Assembly: GCF_003473485.1 (NCBI RefSeq)
Contig: NC_053042.1
Location: forward strand, 53,469,762 to 53,533,761
Direction of reading: 5' to 3'
Length of the DNA stretch: 64,000 nt
From: Medicago truncatula
Lineage: Eukaryota > Streptophyta > Magnoliopsida > Fabales > Fabaceae
Shown: piece after piece, positions 10,776-21,852 of the stretch
Position numbering within the stretch: position 1 is the stretch's first letter
How the letters are laid out: each line of letters opens with the position of its first letter
Notes under the pieces: model-generated
What the model was told of the DNA's origin: nothing
What the model saw: only the letters and a program-made list of their open reading frames with translations
The model's database searches: none
Position numbers and translations under genes: made by a program

Positions 10776-12486
10776 TCACACCTTGTTGGACTTAGGATCA
10801 GTCAATATTGCATAGCGCCCAATTTGATCTCCGAAATCACCGCCAAACATGTTTGGCAAGGATACTGCACCCTAAAAAAATAACAAACAAAAACATCACA
10901 AACATTGATAAAATAGAATGCAAATAATTAAGAATAGGTATATTTCGCAAAAAACACATACAACATCAATGTCATATTCAACGATATATGATCTGTATTT
11001 CAGTCTGAGCTTGTTGATTGCTTTGTCAAGATCGAAAAAAGGGTTTTTCACCAACGGACCTACAAAAGATTGAAAGGGATTGAAAGAATGATTTATACTT
11101 TAAAACAGCGAGGAATAAGAGCAAAAATCTATATATTTAGTTTAAACCAGAGTGGAATGAAGATATGGTTACTAGTGAGGCAGTGGTATGACAGCAAAGT
11201 CTGAATGTTTCTGGAAGCCATGTTGAAAAGAGATTTCGGTTTAGGAGAAAGGATTAAAATATATTGGTTAGGGTTTGGAGGAGGGGAATTAGGAAATATG
11301 GTTTAGGAGGAGTGAAGTTAGATGGTTAAGGTTTGGAGGAGGAGAATTAGGAAATATGGTTAAGTTTTAAAGGAGGGAAAAGTTGCTAAAATATTAGGGT
11401 TAAAATATTAGGTTAAAATTAGGGCAACAAAGCTTTGTTTAGGAATAACCAGAGTGGAATGAAGATATGGTTACCAGTGAGGCAGTGGTATGACAGCAAA
11501 GTCTGAATGTTTCTGGAAGCCATGTTGAAATGAGATTTCAGTTTAGGAGAAAGGATTAAAATATATTGGTGAGGGTTTGGAGGAGCGAAAGGTATGGTTT
11601 TAAAAAGAGATTTCGGTTTAGGAGAAAGGATTAAAATATATTGGTTAGGGTTTGGAGGAGGGGAATTAGGAAATATGGTTTAGGAGGAGTGAAGTTAGAT
11701 GGTTAAGGTTTGGAGGAGGAGAATTAGGAAATATGGTTAAGTTTTAAAGGAGGGAAAAGTTGCTAAAATATTAGGGTTAAAATATTAGGTTAAAATTAGG
11801 GCAACAAAGCTTTGTTTAGGAATAAGAAGATATTAGGTCAATTAGATAGGTTTTAGGAGGAGGGAAATTAGGAAATCATGGTTAGGGTTTGGAAGAGAGG
11901 AATTAGGAAATATCGTTAGGTTTTGAAGGAGGGAAAAGTTGCTAAAATATTAGGTTAAAATTAGGGCAACAAAGCTTTGTTTAGGAATAAGAAGAAGAAT
12001 TAGGAAATATGGTTAAGTTTTAAAGGAGGGAAAAGTTGCTAAAATATTAGGGTTAAAATATTAGGTTAAAATTAGGGCAGCAAAGCTTTGTTTAGGAATA
12101 AGAAGATATTAGGTCAATTAGATATGTTTTAGGAGGAGGGAAATTAGAAAATCATGGTTAGGGTTTGGAAGAGAGGAATTAGGAAATATCGTTAGGTTTT
12201 GAAGGAGGGAAAAGTTGCTAAAATATTAGGTTAAAATTAGGGCAACAAAGCTTTGTTTAGGAATAAGAAGAAGAATTAGGAAATATGGTTAAGTTTTAAA
12301 GGAGGGAAAAGTTGCTAAAATATTAGGGTTAAAATATTAGGTTAAAATTAGGGCAACAAAGCTTTGTTTAGGAATAAGAAGAAGAAGATAACTCTTACCG
12401 GAATTAAGTCCAACGGACGGGGCTATACTCTCAAAATATGACAAACCAAGCTTCGAGTCGATATATTCGCATTCAATGTTCGACAT
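10776..12486 (-). pseudogene. Three-exon B3-like gene remnant with repeat-filled intron
   Basis: Three minus-strand segments join in one frame through GT..AG boundaries: 12,486-12,399, 11,059-10,962 and 10,871-10,776, giving a 93-residue reading frame. It starts MSNIECEYIDSKLGLSYF, continues DLDKAINKLRLKYRSYIVEY, and ends SLPNMFGGDFGDQIGRYAI..LTDPKSNKV before TGA. The last part resembles the first strands of a plant B3 DNA-binding domain ('lP..F...G......ltDp'), cut off before the domain is complete, and the next bases read like its continuation in another frame. The family call is tentative. It lies on the same strand as, and upstream of, the Helitron RPA gene, so it may be cargo. The first intron (about 1.34 kb) is almost entirely repeats. 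Confidence 0.45.
11063..12395. repeat. Higher-order tandem repeat array
   Basis: Units built from GGAGGAGGGGAATTAGGAAA, TGGTTAAGTTTTAAAGGAGG and GCAACAAAGCTTTGTTTAGG recur in nested blocks. The last motif occurs six times (near 11,423, 11,799, 11,967, 12,078, 12,241 and 12,352). Two blocks of about 180 bp near 11,269 and 11,646 are nearly identical, and a segment near 11,140-11,230 recurs at 11,445-11,530. The similarity of the copies points to recent unequal exchange or replication slippage. Confidence 0.9.
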
Positions 12487-12489
12487 AGA

Positions 12490-13447
12490 GCCAACTCCAA
12501 TAGAAAGAACCTATGGAAAAAAAATGTATAACCCTGAATCGGACTGTAAACCTCCAACGAATCAACTAAACTTTTCCAACCCTTACTCTAAACTCAACAA
12601 TTTCCTCCTCGCATAACAAAAGAGTAAAGTTGGAGGATATATTGATTTTTTCTTTTTTTTTTTATAGGGAAGGATATATTGATTTGTACACATAAGTTTA
12701 GGTCTATCGTGACTATTGCTCTATGAAATTTCACCTAAATAAAAGCTCAAACTACAAGATACTTCAGCAGTCATAAAATTTCACCTCATTTGTCCGTTAC
12801 GTATTTGGATTTGTTTGTGAAGCATTTTTGTTTTCATTTTTGTTTTTATACATTCAGTTTATCCAAAAATGTAAGACATTTGTTCACTTCAAGAATTCTT
12901 TTTTCTTCTTTTTTTTCTTGTGACAAATCTCTTTTATCTTTGTTAACATGCAAAACTAACAAATATTAAAAAATATAAATATAAAATGTTCTCACAAATT
13001 AACAGACACTTAGGTTTACGTTTACCATTTCCTATATTTGAAATGTTATTTTCTATATTTATTATTGGCAGATGGAAATTAAACTAACATTCGTATGGAC
13101 AACTAGATAAGAATAGTCGGGCTGCTGATTCTAGAATAACAATTCAGCTTCTATGTCACTACTATGTATATAGCAAAACTTCTAAATAAATTTTTAAAGA
13201 AAATTGTCGATTACTTTGTGAGACAATCCATATAATTGTCACAGGCAGTAAAACTAACCCCGAGTCGGGACCTTAAACATACAAACAAAAAAACTGTAAA
13301 ATTGGTGGTAACCTCAAATTGATCTACAATCTTGAAGCCTAGTGGTGTAGCAATGATAAGTTATAACATAGTTTTGTATTAATCATATAGCTATAGAAAG
13401 GGTATTAATGCAACCTTCATGTTGATGATGCATGTGATCCATTCCCT
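12490..13447. other. Spacer downstream of the CysRS gene
   Basis: AT-rich DNA with no open frame of note. The part nearest 13,447 should contain the 3' UTR of the minus-strand CysRS gene. If the Helitron extends this far, its 5' end should lie here, but I could not place it. Confidence 0.5.
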
Positions 13448-16400
13448 TCACGATTTGCGGGGTATTTCCTCCACCTTTTGACTCACCGCAAGTGTTGATA
13501 GCTTTTCTTCTACTTTGGGTGCATTGTTGTCTGTCGAAACAGCTTGTGCAACAAGTGGTTCACTTGGGATGCATGGCCTCCAAATTGTTTCGTTGCCGAC
13601 ATCCATAAGTGCAATACCCTTTGCAGTTAGATCAGTTCTAACGTTGTCGCTCTTGGCAAAATCCTTATTAATCCTAGCTTGCCTTCTTTCTTCTATCGAT
13701 TTTAGCACTTCAACTTCTGTCAAACCTGCTCTCTTCAACGCCTTATCTTTCAATTGCTGCAGAACCTGATGCACCGATAAAAATTAGCATATCCTTCCTC
13801 TTTGTGATGCCTTTCCGAAAGAATAGGAATCTCTAAAGATTAAATGAACAACAGACAAGTTCACTTAAGTAAAACGTGTTACCTCAGCATAGGACAAAGA
13901 GGACAGTAATCCTAGTACTTTCAAAATTTCTCTAGCTTCTTTCTCAACTTCCAATAAGGATTGAACCAGTTGCAATTGTGCTCTTTTCTGCATTTTTTTC
14001 TGGAAGATACACAATAAATTTAATAAATTGCTGACACTACATAAAACTGGCACTGAGAAAATACCTTCAGCATCTTCAAAGAACCGTTCATGAATTTCAA
14101 GGCCTCTTGGAGAGCACCGGTTAGTATTACTGGTGTCTGCAAATCATCTGACATTTTTGTTTGAAACTCGTCTTTCAACTTCTTAATACACTCTTTGGCA
14201 GCATCATTAATTGGAGGCACCTTTTCTTTTTTCTCGGTGTCTTCTTGTAGAAATGACGATAAAGTGTCTCTACAATCTTCAAGAGTCTAACAACCAAATA
14301 ACAAAATCCTGCTTAAATTCAAGTACATCATAATAGCTAAAAACAATTTCTCTACTGATATCAATAAATCATTTCTGTATCAAAAAAATAAATAAAGCAT
14401 TTCAATATTGTTAGGTATCAGTAGCTTTTAATATTTATGTAAATAGATCCAAACAATAACATGACTGTGATAGAGTCAAGAGAGTTTGTTCTTGCAGCGA
14501 AGACTTAATTGTACATTTTTCTTCGTTTAATTGGATTCAGATCCTCGGCAACGGCAATGTCAGCAGCCGTGTCTGCTGCCAAATATGGGCCATTAGATTG
14601 ACTAATCCATTAGAATATGAACAATATTAAAAAAAAAAACAATGGAACCTACCCTTATTAATTATTATATACACATACAATTTTTCCCTCCCAGCGTATT
14701 TATTCAGCGCCGCTTTCTTGTTTTAGGAAATTTCTATTTTTTGACGAATCTTAGCAAATTTATATTCACGCCTGCGCTAATTCTTTTTTTTTTTTTGAAC
14801 ATGCGCCTGCACTAATACTTACTTCCCGGCCGAACTCTGGGTTACTAGGTCCCTTCCCCCTAGCAACCGGAGGGTTAACACCAAAACAAATGTAATAAAT
14901 TTACTGAGAGAAAAAGAAAGTTGTGCCGAATAAATTAATAAGGGTAATTCCGTTTTTTAATATTATTATTCCTAATCCAATGAATTAGCCGATCCAATGG
15001 CCCACATTTGGGAGTAGACATGGCTTCTGACATAGCCACTTCCGAGGATCCAAATCGGAACTTATACATGTAAGATAGTCTGAATTGAAACAAGACCAGA
15101 TATACAGAGAGTGAAAACAATTTTGGTCATAGAATATAAGCAAATGTCTTCTCTCTAGAAATTATGCGTAGCAGGAAATACACATTGGCAATTCTATCTT
15201 CAAGTCATGACTTACGCATAGCAATATGGGATGCAAAACTTTAAAGTCATTCATAGAAAAAAGGGAAACATTTCAATGAACACGTCTCCGTAGAAAAACG
15301 AATCAATTTCAGGTTACATGATGAGACTGTTAACCTTGACAGAACTTGTCTGTCAACACAACCAACGAAGCAGAATTGGTGAAACAGATTATAAGAGGCT
15401 GCATACCTGAAATATATAATAAATAGCATCTGACGAAGTCTCCAGCTGTGTGATGGAGTAATTTAGTGGAGATCTATAATGAGCACTAATCAAGAAATGT
15501 CTCAAAGCAAGTGGATGGTAACGTTCAGTGATCTGCAATAGAAACAAAATAGCGTGAAAATATTAACAATGTATCCTTTAGAAGCCTTCTACCATGTACA
15601 ACCTTCAAAAATCTAAAAACAACAAAAATTTATCATAAAAGTCCATTGCTGTCAGTCGCTGATCGCGAAAAATAGCAGTTTGTTCAAATTCCGTTATGCT
15701 ACAGCAGTATAGCCGCTATTTGACAATATTTTGTCGTGAATATCGTATCACGGGACAATAGTGGTTTTTTAAATTCCACTATGCTACAGCACTATTTTAC
15801 AACACTTGTTAAAACATGAATAGCAAAAAGTTGTTCAAGATCTAACCTGCCGAATAGTGAAAAAATTTCCTAAGGATTTCGACATCTTCTCATTGTTGTT
15901 AGTCACATGCCCATTATGCAACCAATAACTGATGTGGCTCTCTTTGTCAGCAGCCCAGCTTTGAGCAATCTCATTTTCATGATGAGGAAAGATCAAATCA
16001 ATTCCACCACCATGAATATCAAATTTATGAGATAAATAACACGCACTCATTGCACTGCATTCAATGTGCCATCCAGGCCTTCCGGGACCCCAAGGACTGT
16101 CCCAGCTGGGCTCTCCTGGCTTAGCAGCCTGTAATTATTATCATGAAATGAGTAATATCCCAACTATAACCAAAGAATATGTTAACAAAACTGGTAAGGG
16201 TTCTTGCACCTTCCACAGTGCAAAATCAGCTGGGTGATGCTTCCTTGAGTCGACAGCAACTCGTTCCCCAGCTCTATTATGTTCTAGCCTTTGCCCAGAC
16301 AGCGCGCCGTAATTTGGGCATTTCTCAACCGAATAGAAAACATCTCCGTTAACCTCGTAAGCATAGTCATTGTTGATAATCTGAAACAGACATTAATGAT

Positions 16401-18158
16401 TAAACTCCTATCAAATACTTAATTAATTCCTTCAAACTAAAGGAGAACATGCCACACTAGAGCAAAAAGCGTCGATAATTTAAAGGGGTTGAGGAGGAAG
16501 ACAGAAAATCTAAATTAAATATCACTAGATCAATGAGCAGAGTGTAATATAAGTTCATTGGTGAAAATTACATGACATAGCATAAAATATACATATCATT
16601 TCATAAAAAAGTGGCCTTCGCGTTTATCTGTCGCATTCATCAGGTAATTAACAAATTATAAATGCACTGTCAACATTGGCATTCTATTGAAATGAAAGTG
16701 ATGCAGAAATAAATGTTTTCATTTCGGCAATTCCTCTAAATTTTCAAACAAAAGCAAAAGAAGGCAGTCAAAATGGAAGAGTAAAACCTGGGTTATCATG
16801 TCCTTTATCTGGTCAATGTGGTCAGAAACACGAGGCTCCTTAGTCGGTCTCTCACACAGAAGATCAGACATATCAACATTATATTCATCGCAAAAATGTC
16901 TGCTTAACTCAAAAGGATCCACACCTTTCTCATTTGCTCGATTAATTATCTGCAGCAATGGTGATATTAGCAGTTTCAAATAAGCACACAAGAATCATAT
17001 GAAAAACTAGTGTAAAACAGTACTAGTTCAGCATATAAGTTATAAGAGACAAATGAACTTGTAGCATTAATTGACAGTTATGAGTTTTCATGTATCAAGC
17101 AGGAACACTGACATTGCTAAAAAACGGCTTCTCGTCCAAACTATAATTCAAAAGGGACACTTAAGTCTGATGTAAGAACCAAGCAATACACTCATTATAA
17201 ATGTGGACAGCCATAATATGATTCTTTATATATTTGTGGCACTCCACAATGTCTCAACCCATGCAGCCATCTCCATTTACATTTTACTCAGTTAACAAAA
17301 AAAATCCTCATTTCTACCATTATTATATAGTTAGCAGATACTGTTACAAACTCATATTGCAGTTATAATCGTATATCATTTGCAGGTGCCATTCCAAAAT
17401 GAACATAAATTTTGAAGGATTAAAAACTAGATTAAGCATTATAGTGTCTATCTCTCACCTATATTGTTCTCTCACTCATCTTATCTATCATTTCTCTTTC
17501 ATAAAATACACTAAAGTCACCATGACTTTCATGCTACAACAAAGTCGGTAAATTGAAATCGAGCTTTATAGATTAGATAGCAAACTAACAATTACAGCGG
17601 CAAGTTAATCTCACCTTGTCATCAACATCGGTGAAATTCCGCACATATGTGACCTCATAATCCAAATGTTTAAGGTACCTGCATGTTTTCACAATTAAAC
17701 AAAGTACAAACAATAAAAACAACTACGCAAAGTATAAACAACAAAAAATTTCATGTTTCAAATATCTAGAAGGAAAAAAAATAATGGCAGTATTGGGACA
17801 AAAACCCTCAACCCCAATTCTTTCTTTGGAAGAAAAAAAACAATTGATTATGCAGAATTCAGATCAAGGCAACAAGAATATGAAGTTGAAAACAAAACCC
17901 AATTAAGAATGATAGAAAAGATTGAAAATTTGTAAATAGATTGAGAATTGATTGATGATACCTGAAGAGGATATCAAAAGAAACGGCGGCACGTGCGTGA
18001 CCGAGATGACTCAAATCATAAGCTGTAACTCCACAGACATACATGGAAACCTTACCGGCTACTTTAGGGTTGAAGATCTCCTTCTCGTTATTCATTGAAT
18101 TGTATAATTTCAATTCAACGGAATTGTATAATTTCGATTCAACTCGTTCTTCCGCCAT
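13448..18158 (-). CDS. CARS: Cysteinyl-tRNA synthetase, probably cytosolic
   Basis: Class I aminoacyl-tRNA synthetase charging tRNA-Cys with cysteine. Nine exons in transcript order: 18,158-17,962; 17,678-17,615; 16,949-16,788; 16,380-16,210; 16,128-15,847; 15,532-15,407; 14,286-14,065; 13,999-13,883; 13,765-13,448. Together they give 1,659 nt, 552 aa, without a break. The HIGH motif is HLGH at residues 51-54 and KMSKS is perfect at 279-283. The zinc ligands of the family are visible: Cys42 ([10 protein letters not shown]), Cys222 ([10 protein letters not shown]), His247 and Glu251 ([10 protein letters not shown]). The C-terminal part is the helical DALR-like tRNA-binding region. No plastid or mitochondrial transit peptide is seen at the start ([12 protein letters not shown]), so a cytosolic enzyme is likely. 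The upstream in-frame codon at 18,176 is TTG, so ATG 18,158 is taken as the start. Introns hold two MITEs. All key residues are present. Confidence 0.96.
14530..15056. mobile_element. MITE in a CysRS intron, ~120-bp inverted ends
   Basis: The left arm begins near CAGATCCTCGGCAACGGCAA and the right arm ends with the complement (CACTTCCGAGGATCC). Both continue for about 120 bp, including GGGCCATTAGATTGACTAAT and its mirror. It sits in the intron between exons 6 and 7 of the CysRS gene. No transposase is encoded; superfamily and target duplication were not resolved. Confidence 0.75.
15640..15808. mobile_element. MITE-like repeat shared with a GlnRS intron
   Basis: The segment is rich in 'ATAGCAGTTTGTTCAAATTC' and 'TGCTACAGCACTATT' style blocks. 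The same family occurs, in the opposite orientation, at 46,040-46,225 in the third intron of the GlnRS gene. It lies in the intron between exons 5 and 6 of the CysRS gene. Confidence 0.6.
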
Positions 18159-18525
18159 TGACACTATCTCTTTCAAGTGTCAATCGAGAACGAGGGCGGT
18201 GATAGGGTTTTGCGGCGGTGGAGGGTGGTGGTGATGGCAACGAGAGAGAGTGAGGGAGTTAGGTTTCGATGTTCTGTTCTCTCTTGATTTTGTTTCTTTC
18301 GGTTTTTATTCTCTCTTTTTTCAGTTTTTATTTTGTCCGTTTTTTTTTATTTTTTTCTGTTTTTAGAACTTTTTTTGGAAATAATTTGAAATTTTATAAA
18401 TTCAATGTAGTATTAATACAATGCATAATTTGGCATCATTTTCTTAAATGCCCGTAGGTAAAATACTTATGCTCAATTAATACATAACAATTACTCTTTC
18501 ATTATATTCTTTAAAAAAATAATTT

Positions 18526-18612
18526 TTTTTTTTTTTTGTGATGATCAAGGTTTGAACCCCGAACATTGCATATATTATGCATTGTTTCACCAACCGATTT
18601 AAGTTCACAAAG
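18526..18612 (-). mobile_element. SINE fragment (tRNA-derived), minus strand
   Basis: Read on the minus strand it has an A-box-like stretch (GAACTTAAATCGGTTGGTGA) and a B-box (GGGGTTCAAACC). The spacer CAATGCATAATATATGCA is close to that of the SINE at 63,660-63,745. A T-run on the plus strand at its edge is the poly-A tail of the minus-strand copy. Confidence 0.6.
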
Positions 18613-18774
18613 ATAAAAAAAAATAAAAATACTCTTTGGTTACATGATTGTTTTCATTTATTTAAAAAAAAATTATTGTTTCCTTTTTCAAAAAATGTGA
18701 TTGTTAAAAAAAATGATAATTTTTTTTTGCCTCGTCGTGTTCTTTTTATATAGACTTTTGTTTTAAAATGTTTT

Positions 18775-18832
18775 TTGTGGTGTTCGGGGTTCAAACCCCT
18801 ACCAACTGAGTTAAGCTCACGTAACTTTTTAA
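18775..18832 (-). mobile_element. Internally deleted SINE fragment, minus strand
   Basis: Minus strand: GTGAGCTTAACTCAGTTGGT, an A-box, followed almost at once by GGGGTTTGAACCCCGAACAC, a B-box. The spacer between boxes is much shorter than in related copies, indicating an internal deletion. Confidence 0.55.
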
Positions 18833-18839
18833 AGGGATT

Positions 18840-19672
18840 TTATACAGACATATTTATCAAGTATGATAAAGTAAAATAATTTGACTTGCAATAAAAATAA
18901 ACAATTTGACGGTCAAAAAAGAGTAAAACAATTGGAATTTTTTCCCTTCCTTCCTCCAAAATTTGGAATTTTTTTCCTTAAAAAACAATTTGAATATTCA
19001 ATTCAATCAAATATGTTTTAAATGATAATATTGATTTGTAATAAAATAATAAATTTGTATAAATGAGTTTTTTATCATGTACAAATTTGTACATATTAAA
19101 AAATTTAAAATAATAGTTTTGCATGGGAACTTTTACAATTTATATTAAATATATAAATTTTTACTAAATAATTGTTGTAACTTTTTCAATAAAAACTATG
19201 AAACCTGTTGGACAACCCTATTATAAATTATTTGTTTTTTAGGAGTAAAGTTTTTCCTGAATTTTGCACACAAAAATATTGAAGACAAAAATTTGACTTA
19301 CTATTTTAAATGAAAATCATAAAAATAAATGTGTATATAATTATTTAAATCAAGCTTGAAATGTATAAAAAAAAAATGTAAAGCATGCGTGATTTATTTC
19401 AAAATAAAAAATAGATCTTTATCTGACGGTTACCATTCTAGGATTCGTAGTGGTGAATCTTTCTGTTGGTACTCTTCTTGGTTGAGTAAAGATCATTTGG
19501 GTACATTTGATATGTTAAACAATAAATATTGAACAGAACAACACAAGACATGACAACTCAATACAAGCTAGAACACCACAAGACAAACTTTTATGATATT
19601 GAATAATATTTGGTCTTATTCAATTTTTTATGGACAAAAGTCTATTTTGGTATTTTAGACAACTTAGAGCGT
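18840..19672. other. AT-rich spacer, upstream of the first DUF1639 gene
   Basis: No gene seen. The last tens of bases, from 19,673 on, match the promoter-proximal region of the second DUF1639 copy (AAACCTAAGCCGAACG in both), so the duplication includes the core promoter. Confidence 0.5.
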
Positions 19673-19704
19673 AAACCTAAGCCGAACGCTAGAACCACCA
19701 TCAT

Positions 19705-19712
19705 TATATAAA
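19705..19712 (+). promoter_or_regulatory. TATA box of DUF1639 copy 1
   Basis: TATATAAA lies 93 bp before the ATG and about 30 bp after the motif AAACCTAAGCCGAACG. The same arrangement is kept at the paralogue (27,266), which supports a functional role. Confidence 0.7.
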
Positions 19713-19804
19713 TGTACATGAAACCAAAAAACACATAACATTTTCCCAACTAGTTTTCTAGAGACAGATTTTTTTCTCTCTTTCGTCTGAATTTCGCAGG
19801 GAAA

Positions 19805-20467
19805 ATGGAATTTTTTGCTGAAGAAAAAGAGAGTATTGTTGCTATGGGCAATGGTTCTGGCGCCGATGAAGGTGAAAGTGAAGGTGAAATAGTGAAGGCT
19901 CCTCTTCACAACTTTGATTTACCTTCTTCTTTGAAGTGGGGTTCTCAGCGTCAACTCAGGTGTCAAAAGGTCACTGACAATGGCGACGGATCCTCGCAGA
20001 GGGAGATGGTTTCTACACTGGAGAGTGCAATGGAGAGGATAAGCATTTTAAGGATTGCTTACGGTGATGATGAAGGGGTCGATGCTATGCGGGAGAGGTT
20101 GACACTTGATTTGAAGGCCGAAGCTAGAAGGATGAAAGATGTCGTTTTGAAAAAGGAGAAAGAGAACAGTGTTGGTAGTGGTGGTGAAGGGTCGTCAAAG
20201 GCTGCTGCAAGAGAGAAATCATGGAATTTTAGGACTAGGAAAGGTGTTGCTAGAGAGGCTGGAAAGGGGTTGAAGATTGATGAAAAGAAACCCAACATAT
20301 CGTCGCCGTTAAAAGGTGGTGGTTCTACTGAGAAGAAGACGATGAAGTTTTCTTTGTCGTTAACAAAGAAGGAGATTGAGGAAGATTTCATCAAGATGAC
20401 AGGTCAAAAGCCTCCTAGAAGGCCCAAAAGGGGACCTAAAAATGTTCAGAAGCAAAAGGAGACCTAA
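19805..20467 (+). CDS. DUF1639 family protein, copy 1, C-terminally shortened
   Basis: Plant-specific DUF1639 protein of unknown biochemical role. It shares with copy 2 an N-terminal block PLHNFDLPSSLKWGSQRQLR, a central helix-forming charged block (AMRERLTLDLKAEARRMKD) and the family-defining C-terminal block KKEIEEDFIKMTGQKPPRRP followed by KRGPKNVQKQ. The frame is 220 aa and stops at TAA (20,465-20,467). In copy 2 the GAT codon after QKQM is followed by a GTAAGT donor, and a second exon supplies TLFPGMWL..SYKVPD. Here the donor is gone: the sequence reads GAGACCTAA. The second exon survives unspliced at 20,543. The product therefore lacks about 27 conserved residues unless another donor is used. 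It may be a reduced-function paralogue. Confidence 0.8.
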   Translation: MEFFAEEKESIVAMGNGSGADEGESEGEIVKAPLHNFDLPSSLKWGSQRQLRCQKVTDNGDGSSQREMVSTLESAMERISILRIAYGDDEGVDAMRERLTLDLKAEARRMKDVVLKKEKENSVGSGGEGSSKAAAREKSWNFRTRKGVAREAGKGLKIDEKKPNISSPLKGGGSTEKKTMKFSLSLTKKEIEEDFIKMTGQKPPRRPKRGPKNVQKQKET

Positions 20468-20542
20468 AATGAATGATTGATTAATTGGTACTAATCGTAA
20501 TTTTATATTTTGATTATAATGTTGATTTTATTATTTGTGCAG

Positions 20543-20727
20543 ACCCTTTTCCCTGGTGCGTGGTTGTCTCAGGTTAATGCTGATTCCTACAAGGTTCCTG
20601 ATGCTCCTGAGAATGGCAAGGTATGTACGTGCATGTGTATTTTTTTTTAATTGGTTGTTATGATTGGTTTAATTTGAAATTTGAAGAGAAATTAAGCGTT
20701 GGATTGGATGTGGTTTTACAGAAGTAG
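20543..20727 (+). pseudogene. Orphaned exons 2 and 3 of DUF1639 copy 1
   Basis: After an intact acceptor (TTATTTGTGCAG) the segment 20,543-20,620 reads TLFPGAWLSQVNADSYKVPD plus APENGK, then a GTATGT donor. The last exon is AAG TAG at 20,722-20,727. These match exons 2 and 3 of copy 2, but no donor upstream connects to them. The frame is still open, so the loss is probably recent or an alternative donor is used. Confidence 0.8.
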
Positions 20728-21850
20728 GAGAAGCATTAAGAATGGCAACTTCGAAGACATGTGTAAGCCAACTGCTGGGAGTTACAACATCTTAGGATAC
20801 ATCTGACTACGATGTAGGATTTGATTTTGTTTTTTCTACTAGCAGTTGATTAGTTTTTGTTTTGTTTTTTTTTTGTTTTCAATGTTGGTTTTGGTCCAAT
20901 AGGGATCAATCTTTTTTTTTTATTTTTTTTTATAAGAATAATTCTCTTATGAGATGTCATTGGTGGTGTGATTGTAGTTTCTGGTTCTGCAATGCTTTCA
21001 TCAAGCTTTGTAGTGTTTTCAAAGAACCAGGCTACTATAACAATGTTTGACAATTTTAAACTTTGGTTTTCATTATTTTACTATATTTCATGATACTTAT
21101 TTTATGTGTTTGATCTTGTTGAATTTTTTATGGTAAAATTTAACTTCACTTATCACATCAAGTTTATGAGATTGCATCAGACCCATATCTATTACAGAAA
21201 AATAGAGGTTTTCTGCAATTGAAAGTGATCGATAAATATATTATATTGTACTTATTTTATGTGTTTGATCTTGTTGAATAGTTTATGGTGAAAATTTAAC
21301 TTCAGTTGTCACATTGGATTTATGAGATTGCATCAAAACCATATCTATTATAGAAAAATAGAGGTTTTATGCAATTGAAAGTGATAGATAAATATATAAT
21401 TGAAATAAGAAGAGTATAAATAGACTAGGGAAAGTTATTAGAGGAGTAACCAATGAAGCTTATTTCCAATACAACTTAGCAATTTATAGTATCAAGATAG
21501 TTGAACGATTCATTTAGCAGGTTCATACTGATAATTGTAAATCTTTGGTATTGATAAACCCATTCACCAATTACCATTTTCATTATAGTGGAAAATGCAA
21601 ACAATTAATTAATGGAAATTCTTATATAAACTTTGGTCATTTAAAACACGCTTTTTATTTCATAATTTCATCTCTTTGTTGTTAGTTTTACGCTCACTTT
21701 TACTCTCATAATAATTTTTATCTCGTGATTTAATCTCTTTGAGTTTAATTTGACAATCCTTTTTTACTCAGTCTTGCATCTTATTACTTCAACCTTCAAT
21801 AAAAGAAAATATACATTTCTTTGTGTCAAATGGATCCAAATTAATATAGT
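20728..21850. other. 3' region of DUF1639 copy 1, with ~155-bp tandem duplication
   Basis: Contains segments also found 3' of copy 2 (GAATAATTCTCTTA; TTATGAGATTGCATCA). The piece 21,091-21,243 (TGTGTTTGATCTTGTTGAAT to GAAAGTGATCGATAAATATA) is repeated in tandem at 21,247-21,398. Copy 2 has it once (about 28,690-28,770), so this duplication is younger than the gene duplication. Confidence 0.65.
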
Positions 21851-21852
21851 TT

